Source of the DNA: Pseudomonas huaxiensis
Lineage (GTDB): Bacteria; Pseudomonadota; Gammaproteobacteria; Pseudomonadales; Pseudomonadaceae
NCBI RefSeq assembly: GCF_003231275.1
Contig: NZ_QKVL01000010.1
Coordinates: 62,001-126,000 of the forward strand
Length of the DNA stretch: 64,000 nt
Direction: 5' to 3'
Below the pieces are notes generated by a model. The model saw only the letters and a program-made list of their open reading frames with translations. It searched no databases and was not told the DNA's origin. The position numbers and the translations under genes were made by a program. Shown here one piece after another: positions 40,301 to 48,922 of the stretch (position 1 is its first letter; every line of letters begins with the position of its first letter).

Positions 40301-40306
40301 AAGCGA

Positions 40307-40334
40307 AACGCCCGGCACGAGCCGGGCGTTTTTT
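40307..40334 (+). terminator. Rho-independent terminator after hemE
   Basis: Stem ACGCCCGGC/GCCGGGCGT with an ACGA loop followed by a six-T run, 8 nt after the hemE stop. Confidence 0.93.
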
Positions 40335-40405
40335 GTGCGGATTAAGTTTCAATTCAGGCGTGCCCGGTAATCTGATCCCATCAAAACCTGCCAAGGATCA
40401 GAACC

Positions 40406-40759
40406 ATGAAAACCCGTTACCTCGCCCTTATCCTCGCCCCTCTGTTCAGCACCGCAGCCCTAGCGGCTGGCGCCGGCTATACCGGCCCGGGTGCGCAATC
40501 CGTCACCACCGTGGCTGCGGCCAACGAGGCTGCCGATGACACCCCGGTAGTGCTGACCGGTTATGTGATCAAGAAGGTCAACAACGACGACAAGTACGAG
40601 TTCAAGGACAACACCGGCAGCATCACCGTCGAAATCGACAACGAAGACCTGCCGCCAGTGGCGTTCAATGACAAGACCAAGGTCAAGCTCACGGGTGAGG
40701 TGGAGAAGCACCTGATGTCGCGGGAGATTGATGTGGATGTGGTTGAGATCGTGAACTGA
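40406..40759 (+). CDS. Periplasmic BOF (YgiW/YdeI-type OB-fold) protein
   Basis: A 117-aa protein with a signal peptide (1-20, cleavage after STAALA), a short linker and a BOF domain (about 45-117) with VVLTGYVIKKVNNDDKYEF then the SITVEIDNEDL and VKLTGEVEK strands. YgiW/YdeI proteins are small periplasmic stress proteins of uncertain ligand. AAGGATC lies about 9 nt before the start. It is a single gene between the hemE terminator and a REP pair. Confidence 0.9.
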   Translation: MKTRYLALILAPLFSTAALAAGAGYTGPGAQSVTTVAAANEAADDTPVVLTGYVIKKVNNDDKYEFKDNTGSITVEIDNEDLPPVAFNDKTKVKLTGEVEKHLMSREIDVDVVEIVN

Positions 40760-40770
40760 TCTGGAGGCCT

Positions 40771-40853
40771 CATCGCTGGCAAGCCAGCTCCCACAGGGCA
40801 GTGCAACTCTTAAGGCTTGCGCTGAACCTGTGGGAGCTGGCTTGCCAGCGATG
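40771..40853. repeat. REP pair forming a perfect 27-bp inverted repeat
   Basis: CATCGCTGGCAAGCC to CCACAGG (40771-40797) and its exact inverse (40827-40853) flank a 29-nt spacer. It is the GTGGGAGC type of pseudomonad REP and lies between the convergent BOF and MFS genes, where it could end both transcripts. Confidence 0.9.
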
Positions 40854-40861
40854 CTTTCTAT

Positions 40862-42127
40862 CTATGCAGTCTTCGGCGGCAGCTTGCTCAGATACACCGC
40901 CACACCCAGCGCCACCACCAGCAAGCTACCGATAAACACCCCGATCCCATTCCACCCGGCGTAATGCCACGCCACCCCGCCGGCCGTCCCCGCCACGCTC
41001 GACCCCGCGTAGTAACTGAACAGGTACAGCGACGAGGCCTGCCCCTTGGCCTTCAGCGCGCGCCGTCCAATCCAGCTACTGGCTACCGAGTGGGCGCCGA
41101 AGAAGCCGAAGGTGAACACCAGCATGCCGACGATCACCAGCGGCAACGGGGTGAACAGGGTCATCAGCATGCCGCTGAACATCAGCACGATGGTGCCCCA
41201 GAACACTCTGCGCCGGCCCAGCTTGTCCGCCAGCGCACCAATCTGCGCCGAGCTGTAGATACCCGACAGGTAGACGATCGACAGCAGCCCCACCAGCGCC
41301 TGACTCATGTGATAAGGCTCGGCCAGCAGGCGGTAGCCGATGTAGTTGAACAGGGTGACGAACGCACCCATCAGCAAGAAGGCTTCAAGGAACAGCCACG
41401 GCAGACCGGCGTCGCGAAAGTGCAGGACGAAACCGTCCAGCAGGCTGCGCGGGTTCATCGAGCGGGCGCGGAAGTTGCGCGACTCGGGGAGGACCTTCCA
41501 GAACACCGCCGCCGCAATCAGGGCCAGGCCGCCGATCACCAGCATCGCCATGTGCCAACTGACGAAGTCGATCAGCACGCCGGTAATCAGCCGGCCACTC
41601 ATGCCGCCAATGGCGTTGCCGCCGATGTACAGGCCCATGGCCAGGCCAATGTGTTGCGGGTGAATCTCTTCGCTCAGGTAGGTCATGGCCACCGCGGCCA
41701 GCCCGCTCAGCGACAGCCCCACCAGCGCACGCATTGCCAGCACGCCCTCCCAGGTCGGCATCAGTGCGCTGGCGAGTGTGCAAAGCGCGGCGCAGAACAG
41801 CGCGAAGACCATCACCGGCTTGCGCCCGATACGGTCGGAAATTGGCCCGGTAATCAGCAGGCCGAATGCCAGCAAGCCGGTGGACACCGACAGCACCAGG
41901 CTGCTCTGCGCGGCATTGATGGAAAACTCTTTCGACAGCAGCGGCATCATCGGCTGCACGCAGTAGAGCAGGGCGAAGGTAGCGAAGCCGCCGCAGAACA
42001 GCGCCAGCACCGTGCGCATAAAGGCCGGGGTGCCTTTTTCGATCCAGATGTCTTGCAGCGTGGTGGCCGCGTCATTGAGCGGAGCGGGGGGAACTTCGTG
42101 GGCGTGTGGCGCGACAGCAGTTTTCAC
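40862..42127 (-). CDS. MFS transporter (YnfM-like drug/arabinose exporter type)
   Basis: A 12-helix major facilitator. A GTG at 42127 preceded by GAGG at 7 nt gives 421 aa; the frame is open to a TTG at 42199 without a ribosome site. The sequence has the loop 2-3 motif GPISDRIGRKP, a second ADKLGRRR in the C-terminal half, and a charged N-terminal extension of about 30 residues. The closest type is the YnfM/MFS_1 group; the substrate is unknown. It is divergent from a LysR regulator across 120 bp, so it is probably the regulator's target. Confidence 0.85.
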   Translation of the reverse strand: MKTAVAPHAHEVPPAPLNDAATTLQDIWIEKGTPAFMRTVLALFCGGFATFALLYCVQPMMPLLSKEFSINAAQSSLVLSVSTGLLAFGLLITGPISDRIGRKPVMVFALFCAALCTLASALMPTWEGVLAMRALVGLSLSGLAAVAMTYLSEEIHPQHIGLAMGLYIGGNAIGGMSGRLITGVLIDFVSWHMAMLVIGGLALIAAAVFWKVLPESRNFRARSMNPRSLLDGFVLHFRDAGLPWLFLEAFLLMGAFVTLFNYIGYRLLAEPYHMSQALVGLLSIVYLSGIYSSAQIGALADKLGRRRVFWGTIVLMFSGMLMTLFTPLPLVIVGMLVFTFGFFGAHSVASSWIGRRALKAKGQASSLYLFSYYAGSSVAGTAGGVAWHYAGWNGIGVFIGSLLVVALGVAVYLSKLPPKTA

Positions 42128-42247
42128 GGAAACCTCGGCGGGGTGCGGCCTCGGGGGCAACTGCAAAAAAGCATATAGCTGGCTAATGATCATTTCCAAT
42201 ATATTGTTCGACCTGTTTAAGAGGTTTTACGACCTATTGGAGTCCCC

Positions 42248-43135
42248 ATGGAATTGCGCCACCTGCGTTACTTCATCGCTGTCGCCGAAGAGCTGCATTT
42301 TGGCCGGGCCGCGCAGGTGCTGGGGATATCCCAACCGCCGTTGAGCCAGCAGATCCAGGCGCTGGAGCAGGAACTGGGCGCGCGCTTGTTCGAGCGCACC
42401 AACCGACGAGTGGAGCTGAGCGAGGCGGGCCGGCTGTTTCTAGAAGAGGCTCGCCAGGTGCTTGCGCAGGTGGACAAGGCCGCCGACGTGGCGCGCCGCG
42501 CGCAGTTGGGTGAGCTGGGTGAAATGAAGATCGGCTTCACCTCGTCGGCGCCGTTCAATTCCAGCATTCCCAAGGCCATCTACAGTTTTCGCCAGCGTTT
42601 TCCGGCGGTGCACCTGAACCTCAAGGAGATGAGCAGCCGTGATGTCGCCGATGCGCTGCTCGACGAACGCATCGAAGTGGGCCTGATGCGGCCGTTGCCG
42701 TTGCCGGACAGCTTGATCGCCACCGAACTGTTCCGCGAGCCGCTGGTGGCGGTGCTCAACGCCGCCCATCCGCTGGCGCAGGGCAGCGAGCAGGGCGTGC
42801 ACCTGGCGGACCTGGCCCACGAACCCTTCGTATTTTTCCCCCGCAGTTACGGCAGCGGCCTGCACGCGCAGTTGCTCAGCCTGGCCCGGCAGGCCGGATT
42901 CAGCCCGCACTTTGCCCAAGAAGCCGGCGAGGTGATGACCATCATCGGGCTGGTGTCGGCGGGGTTGGGGGTGTCGGTGTTGCCGGCGTCGTTCCAGCGC
43001 ATGCGGATCGACGGGGTGGTCTACCGCACGCTGCTGGATGCCGAGGCGGTGACGGCGGTGTGGCTGGTGCAGCGCCGGGAGCAGGCATCGGCGATGGCCG
43101 GGGCCTTCGTCGAGCTGCTCACCCGGAAAACGTGA
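42248..43135 (+). CDS. LysR-family transcriptional regulator
   Basis: A 295-aa regulator with an N-terminal winged helix-turn-helix (about 1-60: MELRHLRYFIAVAEELHFGRAA, read in two parts, then PPLSQQIQALEQELGARLFER) and a substrate-binding domain (about 90-290). It is divergent from the MFS gene, the classic LysR-target layout. It also faces the end of the APE operon with only 6 bp between stops; a link to that operon is not supported by position, since the APE promoter is 19 kb away. Confidence 0.92.
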   Translation: MELRHLRYFIAVAEELHFGRAAQVLGISQPPLSQQIQALEQELGARLFERTNRRVELSEAGRLFLEEARQVLAQVDKAADVARRAQLGELGEMKIGFTSSAPFNSSIPKAIYSFRQRFPAVHLNLKEMSSRDVADALLDERIEVGLMRPLPLPDSLIATELFREPLVAVLNAAHPLAQGSEQGVHLADLAHEPFVFFPRSYGSGLHAQLLSLARQAGFSPHFAQEAGEVMTIIGLVSAGLGVSVLPASFQRMRIDGVVYRTLLDAEAVTAVWLVQRREQASAMAGAFVELLTRKT

Positions 43136-43141
43136 CGGCTA

Positions 43142-43588
43142 TCAGTCGACGCGGGACAGGTCGCCCTTGATCGCGACACCGGCCATGACGGCGCCAGCGT
43201 GGCATTCGTAGGTGGTGGCGTCTTTACGCTCGTTCTTCTTGTAGTAGCTGGCGATGTTGGTCACGGCGTTGGCGTTCACCTTCTTCGCGGCGTCCTGCAT
43301 GGTCAGCAAAGCCGATTGCAGGGCCCATTCGCAGGCCGCTTCGTCGCTCTTGTTGAAGGCGTTGGTCTTCTTGTTGGTGACCGAATTCGGGCTCACCACG
43401 GTGACCTTGCCCCGTGGCTGCACGCCGGCCAGGTAGAACTTCACCGAGCCGTCCAGTTTCTTCTCGGCGGTCATCTGCTGGACGACTTTCTCGAAGGGCA
43501 GGAATAGCTGGGTATCACGCGCCTGGCTCAGGCCTGGCAGGGCGCAGAGCAGCAGGGCGGTAGTGGCGGTCCAGGTTTTCAGACGCAT
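43142..43588 (-). CDS. Small exported protein at the end of the APE operon
   Basis: Not recognised by function. The 148 aa have a signal peptide (1-23, ending GLSQA) and a mature domain with alternating hydrophobic strands (VKFYLAGVQP, GKVTVVSPNSV) and a helical SALLTMQDAAKKVNANAVTNI segment. Two mature cysteines (in AACEW and YECHAG) could form a disulfide. Similar small pseudomonad proteins have, as far as I recall, been labelled excinuclease subunits, which is plainly wrong for a secreted 14-kDa protein. It lies 16 bp after the lipoprotein gene and is the last gene of the run. Confidence 0.75.
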   Translation of the reverse strand: MRLKTWTATTALLLCALPGLSQARDTQLFLPFEKVVQQMTAEKKLDGSVKFYLAGVQPRGKVTVVSPNSVTNKKTNAFNKSDEAACEWALQSALLTMQDAAKKVNANAVTNIASYYKKNERKDATTYECHAGAVMAGVAIKGDLSRVD

Positions 43589-43604
43589 CTATGTCTCTCC
43601 TTGA

Positions 43605-44048
43605 TTAGTGAGCGGTGCTCGATTGTTGTTCACTGACGGCGCGCTGAACCATGCGGTCGGTCTCGATGCGTTTCAGCGCGCGCAGGATGCTCTTGTCCAG
43701 GTTCTTGACCCAGCGGTTGTAGTTGCGGTGGATCTTGCCGTCCTTGTAGTCCATCTCGCGGCTGTCGCGGTAGTCGATGCGATAGTTGCTGAGGCTGTAG
43801 GTGATATCGACGCGGGCGTAGTACATGTTGCGCACCAGGATATCGGCCTGGATCACCTCGTCGCCGATGTTGCGCACGGTCCAGCCGCGCTCGGCGGCGC
43901 CGGTCAGGATGGCTTTCTTGATCTCTTCATGGCTGTAGGTGTGGCCGACCACCAGCAGTTCTTTCGGGGTCAGCAGGGGTTTGGTCGTGCAGCCGGCGAG
44001 GCCGATCAGAACCAGGCCCATCAGGGCCGCGCGAATGAGTGAAGACAT
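43605..44048 (-). CDS. Predicted lipoprotein near the end of the APE operon
   Basis: A 147-aa protein with a lipoprotein signal peptide and lipobox LAGC (C20). The mature part contains SHEEIKKAILTGAAERGW, then a beta-sheet stretch rich in Tyr and Asp (YSLSNYRIDYRDSREMDYKDG) read as two segments, and a Lys/Arg-rich C-terminal helix. No enzymatic motif is seen. It follows the ApeR-like ketosynthase by 28 bp, so probably belongs to the operon, but could also be a separate envelope protein. Confidence 0.8.
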   Translation of the reverse strand: MSSLIRAALMGLVLIGLAGCTTKPLLTPKELLVVGHTYSHEEIKKAILTGAAERGWTVRNIGDEVIQADILVRNMYYARVDITYSLSNYRIDYRDSREMDYKDGKIHRNYNRWVKNLDKSILRALKRIETDRMVQRAVSEQQSSTAH

Positions 44049-44076
44049 TCCTTTTTCTCCAGGTGTTGTCAGGTGT

Positions 44077-45303
44077 TCAGGACCAGCGACGGAAAATCAG
44101 CGAGGTATTGACCCCGCCAAAGGCGAAATTGTTACTCATGACATAACCATGGCTCATCGCGCGGAACTCGCCACACAGATAATCCAGTTCGCCACAGCGC
44201 GGATCGACGGTTTCCAGGTTCAGGGTGTGCACATAACGGTCGCTGTTCATCATTTCGATGCTGAACCACGCCTCCAGTGCACCGCAAGCGCCCAGGGTGT
44301 GACCGAGGAAGCTTTTCTGTGAGCTGATCGGCATTCGTGGGCCGAACAGGCTGCTGGTGGCCAGGGTTTCGGCGATGTCGCCCTGTTCGGTGGCGGTACC
44401 GTGGCCGTTGACGTAGCCGATCGCCTCGGGCGCCAGCGCGGCATCTTCCAGGGCCAGCTCCATCGCCCGGCGCATGGTCACCTGCTCAGGGCGGGTGGTG
44501 TGCTGGCCGTCGGCGTTGCTGCCGAAGCCGACGATCTCGGCGTAGATGTGTGCGCCGCGCGCGAGGGCGTGTTCCAGTTCTTCCAGCACCAGCATGCCGG
44601 CGCCTTCGCCGATCACCAGGCCGTCGCGGCCGCTGTCGTACGGGCTCGGCGATGTGTGCGGGGCGTCATTTTTCAGGCTGGTGGCGTAGAGCGCGTCGAA
44701 GACCATGGCTTCGGTCGGGCACAGTTCTTCGGCGCCGCCGGCAAGCATCATCGGCAGGCGGCCGAACTTGATCGCCTCGTAGGCGTAGCCGATGCCCTGG
44801 CTGCCGCTGGTGCAGGCGCTGGACGTCGGGATCAGGCGCCCGGTCAGGCCGAAGAAGATGCTGATATTGGCGGCGGTGGTGTGCGGCATCATGCGCACGT
44901 AGGAGTTGGCGTTGAGGCCCTCGGCCACCGAGTTGAGCAGCATGTTGCCGAACGCCTTGATGTCCTCGGTGCTGCCGGTGGACGAGCCGCAGGCCACGCC
45001 CATGCGGCCGTCGCGGATCGACGGGTCGTCGAGCAGGCCGGCATCCAGCAGCGCGTTCTGCGACGCCGCGACCGCCATCCGCGAGACGCGGCCCATGCTG
45101 CGCAACTGCTTGCGGGTCCAGCTTGCGGGGACGGCGAAATCATCCACCGGCCCGGCCAGGCGGGTGTTGAGTTCGGCGAAACGATCCCACTCGTCCATGC
45201 GGCGGATGCCGCTGCGATTGGCGGCGAAGTTGGCGGCGATGGTCGGCCAGTCGCTGCCCAGGGAGGTGATGCCGGCCATGCCGGTGACAACCACGCGTTT
45301 CAT
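44077..45303 (-). CDS. apeR: Beta-ketoacyl-ACP synthase (ApeR-like)
   Basis: Condensing enzyme of the APE chain-building system. The 408-aa FabF-type thiolase fold has the full catalytic triad: C164 in SSACTSGSQG, H301 in NGHGTATEQGD and H335 in FLGHTLGACG. The ATG at 45303 shares one nucleotide with the ketoreductase stop (TGATG) and gives the usual MKRVVVTGMAG start; a GTG two codons upstream is possible. In described APE systems one ketosynthase pairs with the chain-length factor ApeC; which of the two here does so cannot be read directly. Confidence 0.92.
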   Translation of the reverse strand: MKRVVVTGMAGITSLGSDWPTIAANFAANRSGIRRMDEWDRFAELNTRLAGPVDDFAVPASWTRKQLRSMGRVSRMAVAASQNALLDAGLLDDPSIRDGRMGVACGSSTGSTEDIKAFGNMLLNSVAEGLNANSYVRMMPHTTAANISIFFGLTGRLIPTSSACTSGSQGIGYAYEAIKFGRLPMMLAGGAEELCPTEAMVFDALYATSLKNDAPHTSPSPYDSGRDGLVIGEGAGMLVLEELEHALARGAHIYAEIVGFGSNADGQHTTRPEQVTMRRAMELALEDAALAPEAIGYVNGHGTATEQGDIAETLATSSLFGPRMPISSQKSFLGHTLGACGALEAWFSIEMMNSDRYVHTLNLETVDPRCGELDYLCGEFRAMSHGYVMSNNFAFGGVNTSLIFRRWS

Positions 45304-46031
45304 CAGCACAGGCCTCCGTTGACCGCCAGAACCTGGCGGGTGATGTAGGCGGCCTCCGACGACATCAGGAAATTCACCGCACCGGCGACTTCCTCCGGGG
45401 TGCCCATGCGCTGGGCCGGGATCATTTTCAGCAGTTCATCGACGGGCACGTGCTCGTCCAGCATCGCCGTGTCGATCAGCCCGGGGGCCACGCAGTTGAC
45501 GGTGATGCGGCGCTTGCCCAGCTCGATGGCGAGGGCCTTGGCGGCACCGATCACGCCGGCCTTGGAGGCGCTGTAGTTGACCTGGCCGCGGTTGCCGATC
45601 AGCCCGGACACCGAGGTGATGCAAACGATGCGGCCCGGCGCGCGGCGACGGATCATCGGCATCGTCAGCGGGTGCAGGACGTTGTAGAAACCGTCGAGGT
45701 TGGTGCGCAGCACCTGATCCCAATCGTCGTCGGTCAGCGCCGGGAAGGCGCCGTCGCGGGTCAGCCCGGCATTGCACACCACGCCATAGTAGGCGCCGTG
45801 GGTTTCCACGTCGTCGGTGAGAATGGCGGCGCAGGCGGCGCGGTCGGCGACGTCGAACTGCAGCACCCGGGCCTGTTGGCCAAGGGCGCGGACTTCCTCG
45901 GCGACGGCCTCGGCTTCGGCGCGGCCGCTGCGGCAGTGCAGGACCAGGTCGTAACCGGCGCGAGCCAGACGCAGGGCGATGGCCCGGCCGATGCCACGGC
46001 TGGAGCCGGTGACCAGAATGGTGTCAGTCAT
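45303..46031 (-). CDS. apeQ: 3-Ketoacyl-ACP reductase (ApeQ-like, FabG family)
   Basis: NADPH-dependent reduction of the 3-keto intermediate. The 242-aa SDR has the cofactor motif TGSSRGIG (8-15), NAG at about 87-89, and catalytic S140, Y153 and K157 (VNYSASKAG). The true start is the ATG at 46031, which overlaps the dehydratase stop in ATGA; the frame is open further upstream but this is an artefact of high GC. It ends in VNGGLC, normal for FabG. Confidence 0.94.
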   Translation of the reverse strand: MTDTILVTGSSRGIGRAIALRLARAGYDLVLHCRSGRAEAEAVAEEVRALGQQARVLQFDVADRAACAAILTDDVETHGAYYGVVCNAGLTRDGAFPALTDDDWDQVLRTNLDGFYNVLHPLTMPMIRRRAPGRIVCITSVSGLIGNRGQVNYSASKAGVIGAAKALAIELGKRRITVNCVAPGLIDTAMLDEHVPVDELLKMIPAQRMGTPEEVAGAVNFLMSSEAAYITRQVLAVNGGLC

Positions 46032-46495
46032 TGCGGGGACTCCTCGGAGCCTGCCTCGGCCAGGTAAGTGGCGGCCTGTGGCGGGCGAAAAACGTTCAGG
46101 CGGGCCGTGGCGTAAATGCCAGGGCCATGCAGATGGCACTCGAACACGCCCATGCCGTTCTCGTCTTCCAGCGAGCGTTGGGCGTGGATGCGCAGGTGCG
46201 AATCGGCGGGGAAATGCTCGACATCACACTGGAACTTGCGGGTGCCGAGCAAAAAGCCCAGTTCCACCGGCTTGTCCTGCTGGCGCGCGCGGCAGCCAGC
46301 ATAGGCGGCCACGGTCTGGGCCATCAGTTCGATGCCGACCCAGGCCGGCAGGCTGCCGTCCGGGCGGTTGAACAGACCGCCGGGGCGGACGGTGACGTGG
46401 GCGTGGATCTGCTCCTCGTCGAACGACTCGATCCCGTCGATGAGGATCATGTCGCCGGCATGGGGCAGCAGTTCGGCCAGTGGCCAGGCAATCAT
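46028..46495 (-). CDS. apeP: 3-Hydroxyacyl-ACP dehydratase, hotdog fold (ApeP-like)
   Basis: Predicted dehydratase forming the polyene double bonds. The ATG at 46495 overlaps the ketosynthase stop (ATGA) and gives 155 aa. It carries the LLPHAGDMILID motif (His about residue 12) and WVGIELMAQTVAAYAG, matching FabZ-like APE dehydratases; the partner acidic residue is expected in GIELMAQ. A second dehydratase domain is fused to the ligase at 57813-59486. Confidence 0.9.
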   Translation of the reverse strand: MIAWPLAELLPHAGDMILIDGIESFDEEQIHAHVTVRPGGLFNRPDGSLPAWVGIELMAQTVAAYAGCRARQQDKPVELGFLLGTRKFQCDVEHFPADSHLRIHAQRSLEDENGMGVFECHLHGPGIYATARLNVFRPPQAATYLAEAGSEESPQ

Positions 46496-47691
46496 GGGGT
46501 GTCTCCGAGAATCAGGCTGACGTTGTTGCCACCGAAGGCGAACGAGTTGCTCATCAGGTGCCGCGGGCCTTGCAGCGGCAGGCGCTGGTCGCCATCGAGC
46601 AGGTTCAGCGGTGCCAGTTGCGGGTCGCGCGCGCCGTCCCAGACCTGCGGCGGCAGACGGCCTTCGCGGTTGTCCGCGGCCAGTGCCAGCCAGCAGAACG
46701 CCGCTTCCAGCGCGCCGGCGGCGCCGAGGGTGTGGCCGGTCATCGGCTTGCTCGACGAGCAAGGCAGGCGTTCGCCGAACAGGGCGTTGACCGCCAGGCT
46801 CTCCATGGCGTCGTTGTGTCGGGTGGCGGTGCCGTGCAGGTTCAGGTAATCGATCTGGTCCGGGGTCAGGTGGGCATTTTCCAGCGCCTTGCGCATTGCC
46901 TGCAAGGCGCCGGTGCCTTCGGGATCCGGTGCGGAAATATGGTGGGCATCGGAGCTGGCGCCGGCGCCGAGCAGGGCGACGGTGGTGCCTGTCGGGTTGG
47001 CGTCGTGGGTCATCAGGAACACCGCCGCGCCTTCGCCGATATTGATGCCGTCACGGTTGACCGAGAACGGGTTGCAGCGTTGCGTGCTGACCGCCTCCAG
47101 GGCGCTGAAGCCGTTGAGGGTCAGCTTGCACAGACTATCGACGCCGCCGCAGATCACCGCGTCGCACAGGCCCATGTCGAGCAGGCGGCGGGCGCTCATC
47201 AGGGCCCGTGCGCCGGAGGTGCAGGCGGTGGAAATGACATAGGCCGGGCCGCTCAAGTCCAGCCAGTTGGCGAGGAAGGCCGCGGGTGCGCCGAGTTGCT
47301 GCTGGGCATAGTCGTAGCTGGGCGGAAAATGCTGCTCACGCAGGTGTTGGGCAATGCCCTGGCTGGCCTCTTCGATACCGGAGGTGCTGGTGCCGAGGAC
47401 CACGCCGACCCGCAAGGCACCGAAGCGCTCGATCGCTGCGCGCAACGGCGCTTCGATCTGCAGGCAGGCGGCGTACAGCAGTTGGTTGTTGCGGCTTTGC
47501 TGATGCGCCAGATGCGCCGGCAGCTCGGGCAGTTCGCCGGGCACGGCCGCCACCGGGATGCTCCGTCCGGGCACCCAGCGATCGCTCTCGCGCATGCCGG
47601 AGCAGTCGCCGGCGAACAGGCCGCGGGCAACTTCAGCCTGATCGCGGCCGAGGGCACACACCAGGCCCAGGGCATTCAGATAAGCGGTCAT
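46492..47691 (-). CDS. apeO: Beta-ketoacyl-ACP synthase (ApeO-like)
   Basis: Second complete condensing enzyme of the cluster. The 399 aa have C157 in STACTSGARA, H286 in LNLHGTATRHND and H320 in MTGHTLGAAGALEA. The N-terminus MTAYLNALGLVCALG replaces the usual VVVTG start of FabF, as in described ApeO enzymes. It overlaps the lipoprotein gene stop and the dehydratase start by 4 nt each. Confidence 0.93.
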   Translation of the reverse strand: MTAYLNALGLVCALGRDQAEVARGLFAGDCSGMRESDRWVPGRSIPVAAVPGELPELPAHLAHQQSRNNQLLYAACLQIEAPLRAAIERFGALRVGVVLGTSTSGIEEASQGIAQHLREQHFPPSYDYAQQQLGAPAAFLANWLDLSGPAYVISTACTSGARALMSARRLLDMGLCDAVICGGVDSLCKLTLNGFSALEAVSTQRCNPFSVNRDGINIGEGAAVFLMTHDANPTGTTVALLGAGASSDAHHISAPDPEGTGALQAMRKALENAHLTPDQIDYLNLHGTATRHNDAMESLAVNALFGERLPCSSSKPMTGHTLGAAGALEAAFCWLALAADNREGRLPPQVWDGARDPQLAPLNLLDGDQRLPLQGPRHLMSNSFAFGGNNVSLILGDTP

Positions 47692-48182
47692 GGCGTGTTC
47701 TCGCGGGGCAGGGGGCTGACTAGATAACGCAGGCCCTGCCCAAGGTTCAAGGTGAAGTCGTCGGCTTGTCGATAGTCGACCCGCCAGCGTTCGCCCAGCC
47801 AGCGTTGTTTGTCTTGCTGGCGTGCACCGGGATAGAGGCGTTGCAGCTGCTCGGCCGGGGTCAGGGCGAACAGCAACCCGGCGAACAATTCACGGGCGGC
47901 CGGGTTGGGCGGCAGCAGGCCGTCGGCCTGCCAGGTGCCCTGATCGAGCAATTGTCGCGCCTGGGGAATGCCCAGCAAATCCATCAATGACCAGCGCAAC
48001 CGCTGGTCTTCGCGCTGGATCACCAGCAGCCAGTCCTGGCGCTCCCCGGCCTGTTCGCGCTGCACATGCAACTGCATCGGCAGCGCCAGCGGCGGCAACT
48101 GTTCGGGCAGCGGCGCGTTGCTGGCGCAAGCGCCGAGCAACAGGCAGACGCTCAGGACGAGAAAGGGCAGCAGGCGTTTCAT
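47688..48182 (-). CDS. apeN: DUF3261 lipoprotein (ApeN-like)
   Basis: A 164-aa lipoprotein (signal ending LLLGAC, C19) with the WLLVIQREDQRLRWSLMDLLGIP segment typical of DUF3261. The family occurs in APE and related clusters next to the MMPL exporter and is presumed to help move the polyene lipid to the outer membrane; biochemistry is unknown. Overlaps neighbours by 4 nt each side. Confidence 0.88.
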   Translation of the reverse strand: MKRLLPFLVLSVCLLLGACASNAPLPEQLPPLALPMQLHVQREQAGERQDWLLVIQREDQRLRWSLMDLLGIPQARQLLDQGTWQADGLLPPNPAARELFAGLLFALTPAEQLQRLYPGARQQDKQRWLGERWRVDYRQADDFTLNLGQGLRYLVSPLPRENTP

Positions 48183-48922
48183 GAGGCGGGCACGTCCGGG
48201 GTCAGCGGTTTGCGGGCAACGACGTTGACCAGGGTTTCCTCACGCTGGCCAACGGGCGGCGGCTTGCGCAGGCCGGTGCGCTCCAGCAAGCCGAAGTCGC
48301 TGGAGCGGCTCCACCACAGGTACGGGTAGGAGACGTTGCGCGGGGTGAACTCGAAGCCCTGGTCGCGAAGCATCTGCAGGTACCCTTCGGCGCTCTTTTG
48401 CACATGCATCGGATGACGGAACAGCCAGCGGATCACCCAGGTATCGATATACGCCTCGGTGGACTCGGCGAACAGCAGGTAGCCACCGGGCTTGAGCACA
48501 CGCCAGAACTCGGCGAGGGCTTTTTCCTGTTCGACCAGGTGATGGAAGGTCTGGTGGCAGAACAGGATATCGACACTGGCGTCGGCAAATTGCAGCGCCG
48601 CGCAGTCACTGCCGCGCAGTTCCACGTTCAGGCCCAGGCGACGGGCTTCGGCCTGGCTCAGTTCGAGGCTGTGCGGGTCGGCGTCGGTACCTTGCAACTG
48701 ACCCGGCGCGAACACTTCGTTGAGGCGGCGGAACGAGCGGCCCTGGCCGCAGCCGACGTCCAGCAGCACCGGCGCCTTGGGTGGTTCCTGATCGAACAGC
48801 GTGCGCAGGTCGTTGATCGCCACCCGCAGCACATGGTGCTGCCAGGTGTGGCTGCGCAGGAACCAGAAGCCGAAGCGGGTTTCCTCGACGTAGCTGTCGC
48901 TGAAGAAGGGTTGCTCGCTCAT
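48179..48922 (-). CDS. Class I SAM-dependent methyltransferase in the APE operon
   Basis: The 247 aa contain motif I LLDVGCGQGRS (about 53-63), the acidic motif II region GTDADPHSLELS, and ILFCHQTFHHLVEQE plus LKPGGYLLFAE motifs of Methyltransf_11/25. Described E. coli aryl polyenes carry a methyl on the aromatic head, so a ring or O-methylation is a reasonable guess; the target is not shown by sequence. It sits between the flavoprotein and DUF3261 genes with 4-nt overlaps. Confidence 0.88.
   Translation of the reverse strand: MSEQPFFSDSYVEETRFGFWFLRSHTWQHHVLRVAINDLRTLFDQEPPKAPVLLDVGCGQGRSFRRLNEVFAPGQLQGTDADPHSLELSQAEARRLGLNVELRGSDCAALQFADASVDILFCHQTFHHLVEQEKALAEFWRVLKPGGYLLFAESTEAYIDTWVIRWLFRHPMHVQKSAEGYLQMLRDQGFEFTPRNVSYPYLWWSRSSDFGLLERTGLRKPPPVGQREETLVNVVARKPLTPDVPAS

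Noticed and set aside
42248..43135. LysR gene as regulator of the APE operon
   Set aside because: It adjoins the 3' end of the operon, 19 kb from the promoter, and is divergent from an MFS gene, which is the more likely target.
43142..43588. DNA-repair (excinuclease) role for the last gene of the APE run
   Set aside because: The protein has a signal peptide, is only 148 aa and has no Walker or zinc motif.
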